DNA of 64,000 bases, taken from the NCBI RefSeq assembly GCF_933775445.1, contig NW_026089473.1, positions 62,001 through 126,000 of the forward strand, read 5' to 3'. The DNA is from Argentina anserina (taxonomy: Eukaryota > Streptophyta > Magnoliopsida > Rosales > Rosaceae). The position numbers and the translations under genes were made by a program. Below, in pieces: positions 1-13,800 of the stretch (positions are counted from its first letter, which is position 1; the number at the start of each line of letters is the position of its first letter). The notes under the pieces were generated by a model. That model worked only from the letters and a program-made list of their open reading frames with translations. It was not told where the DNA came from and searched no databases.

Positions 1-2853
1 GGAGTGTGTTTCTTTCAAACTGAGTATCTTTACATCGTTTGCGTATCTTTACTATTCCAATTGTGTATCTTTGCATCGTTTGCGTATCTTTACTATTCCA
101 ATTGTGTATCTTTTCATTTCTCGTTTGAGTATCTTTCTGTAAGGCTTTCGGATGCGAGTTTCTATTGAATTTGAGAGTTTTGCAAGTGTGGGAGTGTGTT
201 TCTTTCAAACTGAGTATCTTTACATCGTTTGCGTATCTTTACTATTCCAATTGTGTATCTTTTCATTTCTCGTTTGAGTATCTTTCTGTAAGGCTTTCGG
301 ATGCGAGTTTCTATTGAATTTGAGAGTTTTGCAAGTGTGGGAGTGTGTTTCTTTCAAACTGAGTATCTTTACATCGTTTGCGTATCTTTACTATTCCAAT
401 TGTGTATCTTTACATCGTTTGCGTACCTTTACTATTCCAATTGTGTATCTTTTCATTTCTCGTTTGAGTATCTTTCTGTAAGGCTTTCGGATGCGAGTTT
501 CTATTGAATTTGAAAGTTTTGCAAGTGTGGGAGTGTGTTTCTTTCAAACTGAGATTTTTACATCGTTTGCGTATCTTTACTATTCCAATTGTGTATCTTT
601 ACATCGTTTGCGTATCTTTACTATTCCAATTGTGTATCTTTTCATTTCTCGTTTGAGTATCTTTCTGTAAGGCTTCTGATGCGAGTTTCTATTGTATTTG
701 AGAGTTTTCCAAGTGTGGGAGTGTGTTTCTTTCAAACTGAGTATCTTTACATCGTTTGCGTATCTTTACTATTCCAATTGTGTATCTTTACATCGTTTGC
801 GTATCTTTACTATTCCAATTATGTATCTTTTCATTTCTCGTTTGAGTATCTTTCGGTAAGGCTTCTGATGCGAGTTTCTATTGTATTTGAGAGTTTTCCA
901 AGTGTGGGAGTGTGTTTCTTTCAAACTGACTATCTTTACATCGTTTGCGTATCTTTACTATTCTAATTGTGTATCTTTTCATTTCTCGTTTGAGTATCTT
1001 TCTATAAGGCTTTCGGATGCGAGTTTCTATTGTATTTGAGAGTTTTCCAAGTGTGGGAGTGTGTTTCTTTCAAACTGACTATCTTTACATCGTTTGCGTA
1101 TCTTTACTATTCTAATTGTGTATCTTTTCATTTCTCGTTTGAGTATCTTTCTATAAGGCTTTCGGATGCGAGTTTCTATTGTATTTGAGAGTTTTCCAAG
1201 TGTGGGAGTGTGTTTCTTTCAAACTGAGTATCTTTACATCGTTTGCGTATCTTTACTATTCCAATTGTGTATCTTTTCATTTCTCGTTTGAGTATCTTTC
1301 TGTAAGGCTTCTGATGCGAGTTTCTATTGTATTTGAGAGTTTTGCAAGTGTGGGAGTGTGTTTCTTTCAAACTGAGTATCTTTACATCGTTTGCGTATCT
1401 TTACTATTCCAATTGTGTATCTTTACATCGTTTGCGTATCTTTACTATTCCAATTGTGTATCTTTTCATTTCTCGTTTGAGTATCTTTCTGTAAGGCTTC
1501 TGATGCGAGTTTCTATTGTATTTTAGAGTTTTCCAAGTGTGGGAGTGTGTTTCTTTCAAACTGAGTATCTTTACATCGTTTGCGTATCTTTACTATTCTA
1601 ATTGTGTATCTTTTCATTTCTCGTTTGAGTATCTTTCCATAAGGCTTTCGGATGCGAGTTTCTATTGTATTTGAGAGTTTTCCAAGTGTGGGAGTGTGTT
1701 TCTTTCAAACTGAGTATCTTTACATCGTTTGCGTATCTTTACTATTCCAATTGTGTATCTTTACATCGTTTACGTATCTTTACTATTCCAATTGTGTATC
1801 TTTTCATTTCTCGTTTGAGTATCTTTCTGTAAGGCTTCTGATGCGAGTTTCTATTGTATTTGAGAGTTTTGCAAGTGTGGGAGTGTGTTTCATTCAAACT
1901 GAGTATCTTTACATCGTTTGCGTATCTTTACTATTCCAATTGTGTATCTTTTCATTTCTCGTTTGAGTATCTTTCTGTAAGGCTTCTGATGCGAGTTTCT
2001 ATTGTATTTGAGAGTTTTCCAAGTGTGGGAGTGTGTTTCTTTCAAACTGAGTATCTTTACATCGTTTGCGTATCTTTACTATTCCAATTGTGTATCTTTA
2101 CATCGTTTGCGTATCTTTACTTTTCCAATTGTGTATCTTTTCATTTCTCGTTTGAGTATCTTTCTGTAAGGCTTTCGGATGCGAGTTTCTATTGAATTTG
2201 AGAGTTTTGCAAGTGTGGGAGTGTGTTTCTTTCAAACTGAGCATCTTTACATCGTTTGCGTATCTTTACTATTCCAATTGTGTATCTTTTCATTTCTCGT
2301 TTGAGTATCTTTCTGTAAGACTTCTGATGCGAGTTTCTATTGTATTTTAGAGTTTTCCAAGTGTGGGAGTGTGTTTCTTTCAAACTGAGTATCTTTACAT
2401 CGTTTGCGTATCTTTACTATTCTAATTGTGTATCTTTTCATTTCTAGTTTGAGTATCTTTCCATAAGGCTTTCGGATGCGAGTTTCTATTGTATTTGAGA
2501 GTTTTCCAAGTGTGGGAGTGTGTTTCTTTCAAACTGAGTATCTTTACATCGTTTGCGTATCTTTACTATTCCAATTGTGTATCTTTACATCGTTTACGTA
2601 TCTTTACTATTCCAATTGTGTATCTTTTCATTTCTCGTTTGAGTATCTTTCTGTAAGGCTTTCGGATGCGAGTTTCTATTGAATTTGAGAGTTTTGCAAG
2701 TGTGGGAGTGTGTTTCTTTCAAACTGAGTATCTTTACATCGTTTGCGTATCTTTACTATTCCAATTGTGTATCTTTACATCGTTTGCGTATCTTTACTAT
2801 TCCAATTGTGTATCTTTTCATTTCTCGTTTGAGTATCTTTCTGTAAGGCTTCT

Positions 2854-3084
2854 GATGCGAGTTTCTATTGTATTTGAGAGTTTTCCAAGTGTGGGAGTGT
2901 GTTTCTTTCAAACTGAGTATCTTTACATCGTTTGCGTATCTTTACTATTCCAATTGTGTATCTTTACATCGTTTGCGTATCTTTACTATTCCAATTGTGT
3001 ATGTTTACATCGTTTGCGTATCTTTACTATTCCAATTGTGTATCTTTTCATTTCTCGTTTGAGTATCTTTCTGTAAGGCTTTCG
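2854..3084 (+). repeat. 231-bp satellite monomer with three 41-bp modules
   Basis: From GATGCGAG at 2854 to the next at 3085 is 231 bp, the 190-bp form plus one extra 41-bp module. The third module starts GTATGTTTACATCG instead of GTATCTTTACATCG. It shows that the module itself expands in steps of one. Confidence 0.9.
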
Positions 3085-4139
3085 GATGCGAGTTTCTATT
3101 GAATTTGAGAGTTTTGCAAGTGTGGGAGTGTGTTTCTTTCAAACTGAGTATCTTTACATCGTTTGCGTATCTTTACTATTCCAATTGTGTATCTTTTCAT
3201 TTCTCGTTTGAGTATCTTTCTGTAAGGCTTCTGATGCGAGTTTCTATTGTATTTGAGAGTTTTCCAAGTGTGGGAGTGTGTTTCTTTCAAACTGAGTATC
3301 TTCACATCGTTTGCGTATCTTTACTATTCCAATTGTGTATCGTCACATCGTTTGCGTATCTTTACTATTCCAATTGTGTATCTTTTCATTTCTCGTTTGA
3401 GTATCTTTCTGTAAGGCTTCTGATGCGAGTTTCTATTGAATTTGAGAGTTTTGCAAGTGTGGGAGTGTGTTTCTTTCAAACTGAGTATCTTTACATCGTT
3501 TGCGTATCTTTACTATTCCAATTGTGTATCTTTACATCGTTTGCGTATCTTTACTATTCTAATTGTGTATCTTTTCATTTCTCGTTTGAGTATCTTTCTG
3601 TAAGGCTTTCGGATGCGAGTTTCTATTGTATTTGAGAGTTTTCCAAGTGTGGGAGTGTGTTTCTTTCAAACTGAGTATCTTTACATCGTTTGCGTATCTT
3701 TACTATTCCAATTGTGTATCTTTACATCGTTTGCGTATCTTTACTATTCCAATTGTGTATCTTTTCATTTCTCGTTTGAGTATCTTTCTGTAAGGCTTCA
3801 GATGCGAGTTTCTATTGTATTTGAGAGTTTTGCAAGTGTGGGAGTGTGTTTCTTTCAAACTGAGTATCTTTACATCGTTTGCGTATCTTTACTATTCCAA
3901 TTGTGTATCTTTACATCGTTTGCGTATCTTTACTATTCCAATTGTGTATCTTTTCATTTCTCGTTTGAGTATCTTTCTGTAAGGCTTCTGATGCGAGTTT
4001 CTATTGAATTTGAGAGTTTTGCAAGTGTGGGAGTGTGTTTCTTTCAAACTGAGTATCTTTACATCGTTTGCGTATCTTTACTATTCCAATTGTGTATCTT
4101 TTCATTTCTCGTTTGAGTATCTTTCTGTAAGGCTTCTGA

Positions 4140-7100
4140 TGCGAGTTTCTATTGAATTTGAGAGTTTTCCAAGTGTGGGAGTGTGTTTCTTTCAAACTGA
4201 GTATCTTTACATCGTTTGCGTATCTTTACTATTCCAATTGTGTATCTTTACATCGTTTGCGTATCTTTACTATTCCAATTGTGTATCTTTTAATTTCTCG
4301 TTTGAGTATCTTTCTGTAAGGCTTTCGGATGCGAGTTTCTATTGAATTTGAGAGTTTTCCAAGTGTGGGAGTGTGTTTCTTTCAAACTGAGTATCTTTAC
4401 ATCGTTTGCGTATCTTTTCTATTCCAATTGTGTATCTTTTCATTTCTCGTTTGAGTATCTTTCTGTAAGCCTTCTGATGCGAGTTTCTATTGTATTTGAG
4501 AGTTTTGCAAGTGTGGGAGTGTGTTTCATTCAAACTGAGTATCTTTACAACGTTTGCGTATCTTTACTATTCTAATTGTGTATCTTTTCATTTCTCGTTT
4601 GAGTATCTTTCCATAAGGCTTTCGGATGCGAGTTTCTATTGTATTTGAGAGTTTTCCAAGTGTGGGAGTGTGTTTCTTTTAAACTGAGTATCTTTACATC
4701 GTTTGCGTATCTTTACTATTCTAATTGTGTATCTTTTCATTTCTCGTTTGAGTATCTTTCCATAAGGCTTTCGGATGCGAGTTTCTATTGTATTTGAGAG
4801 TTTTCCAAGTGTGGGAGTGTGTTTCTTTTAAACTGAGTATCTTTACATCGTTTGCGTATCTTTACTATTCTAATTGTGTATCTTTTCATTTCTCGTTTGA
4901 GTATCTTTCCATAAGGCTTTCGGATGCGAGTTTCTATTGTATTTGAGAGTTTTCCAAGTGTGGGAGTGTGTTTCTTTTAAACTGAGTATCTTTACATCGT
5001 TTGCGTATCTTTACTATTCCAATTGTGTATCTTTACATCGTTTACGTATCTTTACTATTCCAATTGTGTATCTTTTCATTTCTCGTTTGAGTATCTTTCT
5101 GTAAGGCTTTCGGATGCGAGTTTCTATTGAATTTGAGAGTTTTGCAAGTGTGGGAGTGTGTTTCTTTCAAACTGAGTATCTTTACATCGTTTGCGTATCT
5201 TTACTATTCCAATTGTGTATCTTTACATCGTTTGCGTATCTTTACTATTCTAATTGTGTATCTTTTCATTTCTCGTTTGAGTATCTTTCTGTAAGGCTTC
5301 TGATGCGAGTTTCTATTGAATTTGAGAGTTTTGCAAGTGTGGGAGTGTGTTTCTTTCAAACTGAGTATCTTTACATCGTTTGCGTATCTTTTCTATTCCA
5401 ATTGTGTATCTTTTCATTTCTCGTTTGAGTATCTTTCTGTAAGGCTTCTGATGCGAGTTTCTATTGTATTTGAGAGTTTTCAAAGTGTGGGAGTGTGTGT
5501 CTTTCAAACTGAGTATCTTTACATCGTTTGCGTATCTTTACTATTCCAATTGTGTATCTTTTCATTTCTCGTTTGAGTATCTTTCTGTAAGGCTTTCGGA
5601 TGCGAGTTTCTATTGAATTTGAGAGTTTTGCAAGTGTGGGAGTGTGTTTCTTTCAAACTGAGTATCTTTACATCGTTTGCGTATCTTTACTATTCCATAT
5701 GTGTATCTTTTCATTTCTCGTTTGAGTATCTTTCTGTAAGGCTTCTGATGCGAGTTTCTATTGTATTTGAGAGTTTTCCAAGTGTGGGAGTGTGTTTCTT
5801 TCAAACTGAGTATCTTTACATCGTTTGCGTATCTTTACTATTCCAATTGTGTATCTTTTCATTTCTCGTTTGAGTATCTTTCTGTAAGGCTTTCGGATGC
5901 GAGTTTCTATTGTATTTGAGAGTTTTCCAAGTGTGGGAGTGTGTTTCTTTTAAACTGAGTATCTTTACATCGTTTCCGTATCTTTACTATTCCAATTGTG
6001 TATCTTTACATCGTTTACGTATCTTTACTATTCCAATTGTGTATCTTTTCATTTCTCGTTTGAGTATCTTTCTGTAAGGCTTTCGGATGCGAGTTTCTAT
6101 TGAATTTGAGAGTTTTGCAAGTGTGGGAGTGTGTTTCTTTCAAACTGAGTATCTTTACATCGTTTGCGTATCTTTACTATTCCAATTGTGTATCTTTACA
6201 TCGTTTGCGTATCTTTACTATTCCAATTGTGTATCTTTTCATTTCTCGTTTGAGTATCTTTCTGTAAGGCTTCTGATGCGAGTTTCTATTGTATTTGAGA
6301 GTTTTCCAAATGTGGGAGTGTGTTTCTTTCAAACTGAGTATCTTTACATCGTTTGCGTATCTTTACTATTCCAATTGTGTATCTTTTCATTTCTCGTTTG
6401 AGTATCTTTCTGTAAGGCTTTCGGATGCGAGTTTCTATTGAATTTGAGAGTTTTCCAAGTGTGGGAGTGTGTTTCTTTCAAACTGAGTATCTTTACATCG
6501 TTTGCGTATCTTTACTATTCCAATTGTGTATCTTTACATCGTTTGCGTATCTTTACTATTCCAATTGTGTATCTTTTAATTTCTCGTTTGAGTATCTTTC
6601 TGTAAGGCTTTCGGATGCGAGTTTCTATTGAATTTGAGAGTTTTCCAAGTGTGGGAGTGTGTTTCTTTCAAACTGAGTATCTTTACATCGTTTGCGTATC
6701 TTTACTATTCCAATTGTGTATCTTTACATCGTTTGCGTATCTTTACTATTCCAATTGTGTATCTTTTAATTTCTCGTTTGAGTATCTTTCTGTAAGGCTT
6801 TCGGATGCGAGTTTCTATTGAATTTGAGAGTTTTCCAAGTGTGGGAGTGTGTTTCTTTCAAACTGAGTATCTTTACATCGTTTGCGTATCTTTTCTATTC
6901 CAATTGTGTATCTTTTCATTTCTCGTTTGAGTATCTTTCTGTAAGCCTTCTGATGCGAGTTTCTATTGTATTTGAGAGTTTTGCAAGTGTGGGAGTGTGT
7001 TTCATTCAAACTGAGTATCTTTACAACGTTTGCGTATCTTTACTATTCTAATTGTGTATCTTTTCATTTCTCGTTTGAGTATCTTTCCATAAGGCTTTCG

Positions 7101-8920
7101 GATGCGAGTTTCTATTGTATTTGAGAGTTTTCCAAGTGTGGGAGTGTGTTTCTTTTAAACTGAGTATCTTTACATCGTTTGCGTATCTTTACTATTCTAA
7201 TTGTGTATCTTTTCATTTCTCGTTTGAGTATCTTTCCATAAGGCTTTCGGATGCGAGTTTCTATTGTATTTGAGAGTTTTCCAAGTGTGGGAGTGTGTTT
7301 CTTTTAAACTGAGTATCTTTACATCGTTTGCGTATCTTTACTATTCTAATTGTGTATCTTTTCATTTCTCGTTTGAGTATCTTTCCATAAGGCTTTCGGA
7401 TGCGAGTTTCTATTGTATTTGAGAGTTTTCCAAGTGTGGGAGTGTGTTTCTTTTAAACTGAGTATCTTTACATCGTTTGCGTATCTTTACTATTCCAATT
7501 GTGTATCTTTACATCGTTTACGTATCTTTACTATTCCAATTGTGTATCTTTTCATTTCTCGTTTGAGTATCTTTCTGTAAGGCTTTCGGATGCGAGTTTC
7601 TATTGAATTTGAGAGTTTTGCAAGTGTGGGAGTGTGTTTCTTTCAAACTGAGTATCTTTACATCGTTTGCGTATCTTTACTATTCCAATTGTGTATCTTT
7701 ACATCGTTTGCGTATCTTTACTATTCTAATTGTGTATCTTTTCATTTCTCGTTTGAGTATCTTTCTGTAAGGCTTCTGATGCGAGTTTCTATTGAATTTG
7801 AGAGTTTTGCAAGTGTGGGAGTGTGTTTCTTTCAAACTGAGTATCTTTACATCGTTTGCGTATCTTTTCTATTCCAATTGTGTATCTTTTCATTTCTCGT
7901 TTGAGTATCTTTCTGTAAGGCTTCTGATGCGAGTTTCTATTGTATTTGAGAGTTTTCAAAGTGTGGGAGTGTGTGTCTTTCAAACTGAGTATCTTTACAT
8001 CGTTTGCGTATCTTTACTATTCCAATTGTGTATCTTTTCATTTCTCGTTTGAGTATCTTTCTGTAAGGCTTTCGGATGCGAGTTTCTATTGAATTTGAGA
8101 GTTTTGCAAGTGTGGGAGTGTGTTTCTTTCAAACTGAGTATCTTTACATCGTTTGCGTATCTTTACTATTCCAATTGTGTATCTTTTCATTTCTCGTTTG
8201 AGTATCTTTCTGTAAGGCTTCTGATGCGAGTTTCTATTGTATTTGAGAGTTTTCCAAGTGTGGGAGTGTGTTTCTTTCAAACTGAGTATCTTTACATCGT
8301 TTGCGTATCTTTACTATTCCAATTGTGTATCTTTTCATTTCTCGTTTGAGTATCTTTCTGTAAGGCTTTCGGATGCGAGTTTCTATTGTATTTGAGAGTT
8401 TTCCAAGTGTGGGAGTGTGTTTCTTTTAAACTGAGTATCTTTACATCGTTTCCGTATCTTTACTATTCCAATTGTGTATCTTTACATCGTTTACGTATCT
8501 TTACTATTCCAATTGTGTATCTTTTCATTTCTCGTTTGAGTATCTTTCTGTAAGGCTTTCGGATGCGAGTTTCTATTGAATTTGAGAGTTTTGCAAGTGT
8601 GGGAGTGTGTTTCTTTCAAACTGAGTATCTTTACATCGTTTGCGTATCTTTACTATTCCAATTGTGTATCTTTACATCGTTTGCGTATCTTTACTATTCC
8701 AATTGTGTATCTTTTCATTTCTCGTTTGAGTATCTTTCTGTAAGGCTTCTGATGCGAGTTTCTATTGTATTTGAGAGTTTTCCAAATGTGGGAGTGTGTT
8801 TCTTTCAAACTGAGTATCTTTACATCGTTTGCGTATCTTTACTATTCCAATTGTGTATCTTTTCATTTCTCGTTTGAGTATCTTTCTGTAAGGCTTTCGG
8901 ATGCGAGTTTCTATTGAATT
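4140..8920 (+). repeat. Tandem higher-order duplication, period 2476 bp
   Basis: About 4140-6614 repeats at about 6616-8920, offset 2476 bp. Shared rare variants at the same offset support it: TTTTAATTTCTCG at 4288 and 6764, TTTACAACGTTTGC near 4546 and 7022, TTTCCG near 5975 and 8451, and CCAAATGTG near 6307 and 8783. A private change near 5695 (CCATATGTG against CCAATTGTG) shows the copies are not an exact duplicate. The borders are approximate, taken from where variants stop matching. Confidence 0.85.
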
Positions 8921-10899
8921 TGAGAGTTTTGCAAGTGTGGGAGTGTGTTTCTTTCAAACTGAGTATCTTTACATCGTTTGCGTATCTTTACTATTCCAAT
9001 TGTGTATCTTTTCATTTCTCGTTTGAGTATCTTTCTGTAAGGCTTCTGATGCGAGTTTCTATTGTATTTGAGAGTTTTCCAAGTGTGGGAGTGTGTTTCT
9101 TTCAAACTGAGTATCTTTACATCGTTTGCGTATCTTTACTATTCTAATTGTGTATCTTTTCATTTCTCGTTTGAGTAACTTTCTATAAGGCTTTCGGATG
9201 CGAGTTTCTATTGTATTTGAGAGTTTTCCAAGTGTGGGAGTGTGTTTCTTTTAAACTGAGTATCTTTACATCGTTTGCGTATCTTTACTATTCCAATTGT
9301 GTATCTTTACATCGTTTACGTATCTTTACTATTCCAATTGTGTATCTTTTCATTTCTCGTTTGAGTATCTTTCTGTAAGGCTTTCGGATGCGAGTTTCTA
9401 TTGAATTTGAGAGTTTTGCAAGTGTGGGAGTGTGTTTCTTTCAAACTGAGTATCTTTACATCGTTTGCGTATCTTTACTATTCCAATTGTGTATCTTTAC
9501 ATCGTTTGCGTATCTTTACTATTCCAATTGTGTATCTTTTCATTTCTCGTTTGAGTATCTTTCTGTAAGGCTTCTGATGCGAGTTTCTATTGTATTTGAG
9601 AGTTTTCCAAGTGTGGGAGTGTGTTTCTTTCAAACTGAGTATCTTTACATCGTTTGCGTATCTTTACTATTCCAATTGTGTATCTTTACATCGTTTGCGT
9701 ATCTTTACTATTCTAATTGTGTATCTTTTCATTTCTCGTTTGAGTATCTTTCTATAACGCTTTCGGATGCGAGTTTCTATTGTATTTGAGAGTTTTCCAA
9801 GTGTGGGAGTGTGTTTCTTTCAAACTGAGTATCTTTACATCGTTTGCGTATCTTTACTATTCCAATTGTGTATCTTTACATCGTTTCCGTATCTTTACTA
9901 TTCCAATTGTGTATCTTTTCATTTCTCGTTTGAGTATCTTTCTGTAAGGCTTTCGGATGCGAGTTTCTATTGAATTTAAGAGTTTTGCAAGTGTGGGAGT
10001 GTGTTTCTTTCAAACTGAGTATCTTTACATCGTTTGCGTATCTTCACTATTCCAATTGTGTATCTTTACATCGTTTGCGTATCTTTACTATTCCAATTGT
10101 GTATCTTTTCATTTCTCGTTTGAGTATCTTTCTGTAAGGCTTCTGATGCGAGTTTCTATTGTATTTGAGAGTTTTCCAAGTGTGGGAGTGTGTTTCTTTC
10201 AAACTGAGTATCTTTACATCGTTTGCGTATCTTTACTATTCTAATTGTGTATCTTTTCATTTCTCGTTTGAGTATCTTTCTGTAAGGCTTTCGGATGCGA
10301 GTTTCTATTGTATTTGAGAGTTTTCCAAGTGTGGGAGTGTGTTTCTTTCAAACTGAGTATCTTTACATCGTTTGCGTATCTTTACTATTCCAATTGTGTA
10401 TCTTTACATCGTTTACGTATCTTTACTATTCCAATTGTGTATCTTTTCATTTCTCGTTTGAGTATCTTTCTGTAAGGCTTTCGGATGCGAGTTTCTATTG
10501 AATTTAAGAGTTTTGCAAGTGTGGGAGTGTGTTTCTTTCAAACTGAGTATCTTTACATCGTTTGCGTATCTTTACTATTCCAATTGTGTATCTTTTCATT
10601 TCTCGTTTGAGTATCTTTCTGTAAGGCTTCTGATGCGAGTTTCTATTGTATTTGAGAGTTTTCCAAGTGTGGGAGTGTGTTTCTTTCAAACTGAGTTTCT
10701 TTACATCGTTTGCGTATCTTTACTATTCCAATTGTGTATCTTTACATCGTTTGCGTATCTTTACTATTCTAATTGTGTATCTTTTCATTTCTCGTTTGAG
10801 TATCTTTCTATAAGGCTTTCGGATGCGAGTTTCTATTGTATTTGAGAGTTTTCCAAGTGTGGGAGTGTGTTTCTTTCAAACTGAGTATCTTTACATCGT

Positions 10900-13800
10900 T
10901 TGCGTATCTTTACTATTCCAATTGTGTATCTTTACATCGTTTACGTATCTTTACTATTCCAATTGTGTATCTTTTCATTTCTCGTTTGAGTATCTTTCTG
11001 TAAGGCTTCTGATGCGAGTTTCTATTGTATTTGAGAGTTTTCCAAGTGTGGGAGTGTGTTTCTTTCAAACTGAGTATCTTTACATCGTTTGCGTATCTTT
11101 ACTATTCCAATTGTGTATCTTTACATCGTTTACGTATCTTTACTATTCCAATTGTGTATCTTTTCATTTCTCGTTTGAGTATCTTTCTGTAAGGCTTTCG
11201 GATGCGAGTTTCTATTGAATTTAAGAGTTTTGCAAGTGTGGGAGTGTGTTTCTTTCAAACTGAGTATCTTTACATCGTTTGCGTATCTTTACTATTCCAA
11301 TTGTGTATCTTTTCATTTCTCGTTTGAGTATCTTTCTGTAAGGCTTCTGATGCGAGTTTCTATTGTATTTGAGAGTTTTCCAAGTGTGGGAGTGTGTTTC
11401 TTTCAAACTGAGTATCTTTACATCGTTTGCGTATCTTTACTATTCCAATTGTGTATCTTTTCATTTCTCGTTTGAGAATCTTTCTGTAAGGCTTCTGATG
11501 CGAGTTTCTATTGTATTTGAGAGTTTTCCAAGTGTGGGAGTGTGTTTCTTTCAAACTGAGTATCTTTACATCGTTTGCGTATCTTTACTATTCCAATTGT
11601 GTATCTTTTCATTTCTCGTTTGAGTATCTTTCTGTAAGGCTTTCGGATGCGAGTTTCTATTGAATTTGAGAGTTTTGCAAGTGTGGGAGTGTGTTTCTTT
11701 CAAACTGAGTATCTTTACATCGTTTGCGTATCTTTACTATTCCAATTGTGTATCTTTTCATTTCTCGTTTGAGTATCTTTCTGTAAGGCTTCTGATGCGA
11801 GTTTCTATTGTATTTGAGAGTTTTCCAAGTGTGGGAGTGTGTTTCTTTCAAACTGAGTATCTTTACATAGTTTGCGTATCTTTACTATTCTAATTGTGTA
11901 TCTTTTCATTTCTCGTTTGAGTATCTTTCTATAAGGCTTTCGGATGCGAGTTTCTATTGTATTTGAGAGTTTTCCAAGTGTGGGAGTGTGTTTCTTTTAA
12001 ACTGAGTATCTTTACATCGTTTGCGTATCTTTACTATTCCAATTGTGTATCTTTACATCGTTTACGTATCTTTACTATTCCAATTGTGTATCTTTTCATT
12101 TCTCGTTTGAGTATCTTTCTGTAAGGCTTATTGATGCGAGTTTCTATTGAATTTGAGAGTTTTGCAAGTGTGGGAGTGTGTTTCTTTCAAACTGAGTATC
12201 TTTACATCGTTTGCGTATCTTTACTATTCCAATTGTGTATCTTTACATCGTTTGCGTATCTTTACTATTCCAATTGTGTATCTTTTCATTTCTCGTTTGA
12301 GTATCTTTCTGTAAGGCTTCTGATGCTAGTTTCTATTGTATTTGAGAGTTTTCCAAGTGTGGGAGTGTGTTTCTTTCAAACTGAGTATCTTTACATCGTT
12401 TGCGTATCTTTACTATTCCAATTGTGTATCTTTTCATTTCTCGTTTGAGTATCTTTCTGTAAGGCTTTCGGATGCGAGTTTCTATTGAATTTGAGAGTTT
12501 TGCAAGTGTGGGAGTGTGTTTCTTTCAAACTGAGTATCTTTACATCGTTTGCGTATCTTTACTATTCCAATTGTGTATCTTTTCATTTCTCGTTTGAGTA
12601 TCTTTCTGTAAGGCTTCTGATGCGAGTTTCTATTGTATTTGAGAGTTTTCCAAGTGTGGGAGTGTGTTTCTTTCAAACTGAGTATCTTTACATCGTTTGC
12701 GTATCTTTACTATTCTAATTGTGTATCTTTTCATTTCTCGTTTGAGTATCTTTCTATAAGGCTTTCGGATGCGAGTTTCTATTGTATTTGAGAGTTTTCC
12801 AAGTGTGGGAGTGTGTTTCTTTTAAACTGAGTATCTTTACATCGTTTGCGTATCTTTACTATTCCAATTGTGTATCTTTACATCGTTTACGTATCTTTAC
12901 TATTCCAATTGTGTATCTTTTCATTTCTCGTTTGAGTATCTTTCTGTAAGGCTTTCGGATGCGAGTTTCTATTGAATTTGAGAGTTTTGCAAGTGTGGGA
13001 GTGTGTTTCTTTCAAACTGAGTATCTTTACATCGTTTGCGTATCTTTACTATTCCAATTGTGTATCTTTACATCGTTTGCGTATCTTTACTATTCCAATT
13101 GTGTATCTTTTCATTTCTCGTTTGAGTATCTTTCTGTAAGGCTTCTGATGCGAGTTTCTATTGTATTTGAGAGTTTTCCAAGTGTGGGAGTGTGTTTCTT
13201 TCAAACTGAGTATCTTTACATCGTTTGCGTATCTTTACTATTCCAATTGTGTATCTTTACATCGTTTGCGTATCTTTACTATTCTAATTGTGTATCTTTT
13301 CATTTCTCGTTTGAGTATCTTTCTATAACGCTTTCGGATGCGAGTTTCTATTGTATTTGAGAGTTTTCCAAGTGTGGGAGTGTGTTTCTTTCAAACTGAG
13401 TATCTTTACATCGTTTGCGTATCTTTACTATTCCAATTGTGTATCTTTACATCGTTTCCGTATCTTTACTATTCCAATTGTGTATCTTTTCATTTCTCGT
13501 TTGAGTATCTTTCTGTAAGGCTTTCGGATGCGAGTTTCTATTGAATTTAAGAGTTTTGCAAGTGTGGGAGTGTGTTTCTTTCAAACTGAGTATCTTTACA
13601 TCGTTTGCGTATCTTTACTATTCCAATTGTGTATCTTTACATCGTTTACGTATCTTTACTATTCCAATTGTGTATCTTTTCATTTCTCGTTTGAGTATCT
13701 TTCTGTAAGGCTTCTGATGCGAGTTTCTATTGTATTTGAGAGTTTTCCAAGTGTGGGAGTATGTTTCTTTCAAACTGAGTATCTTTACATCGTTTGCGTA

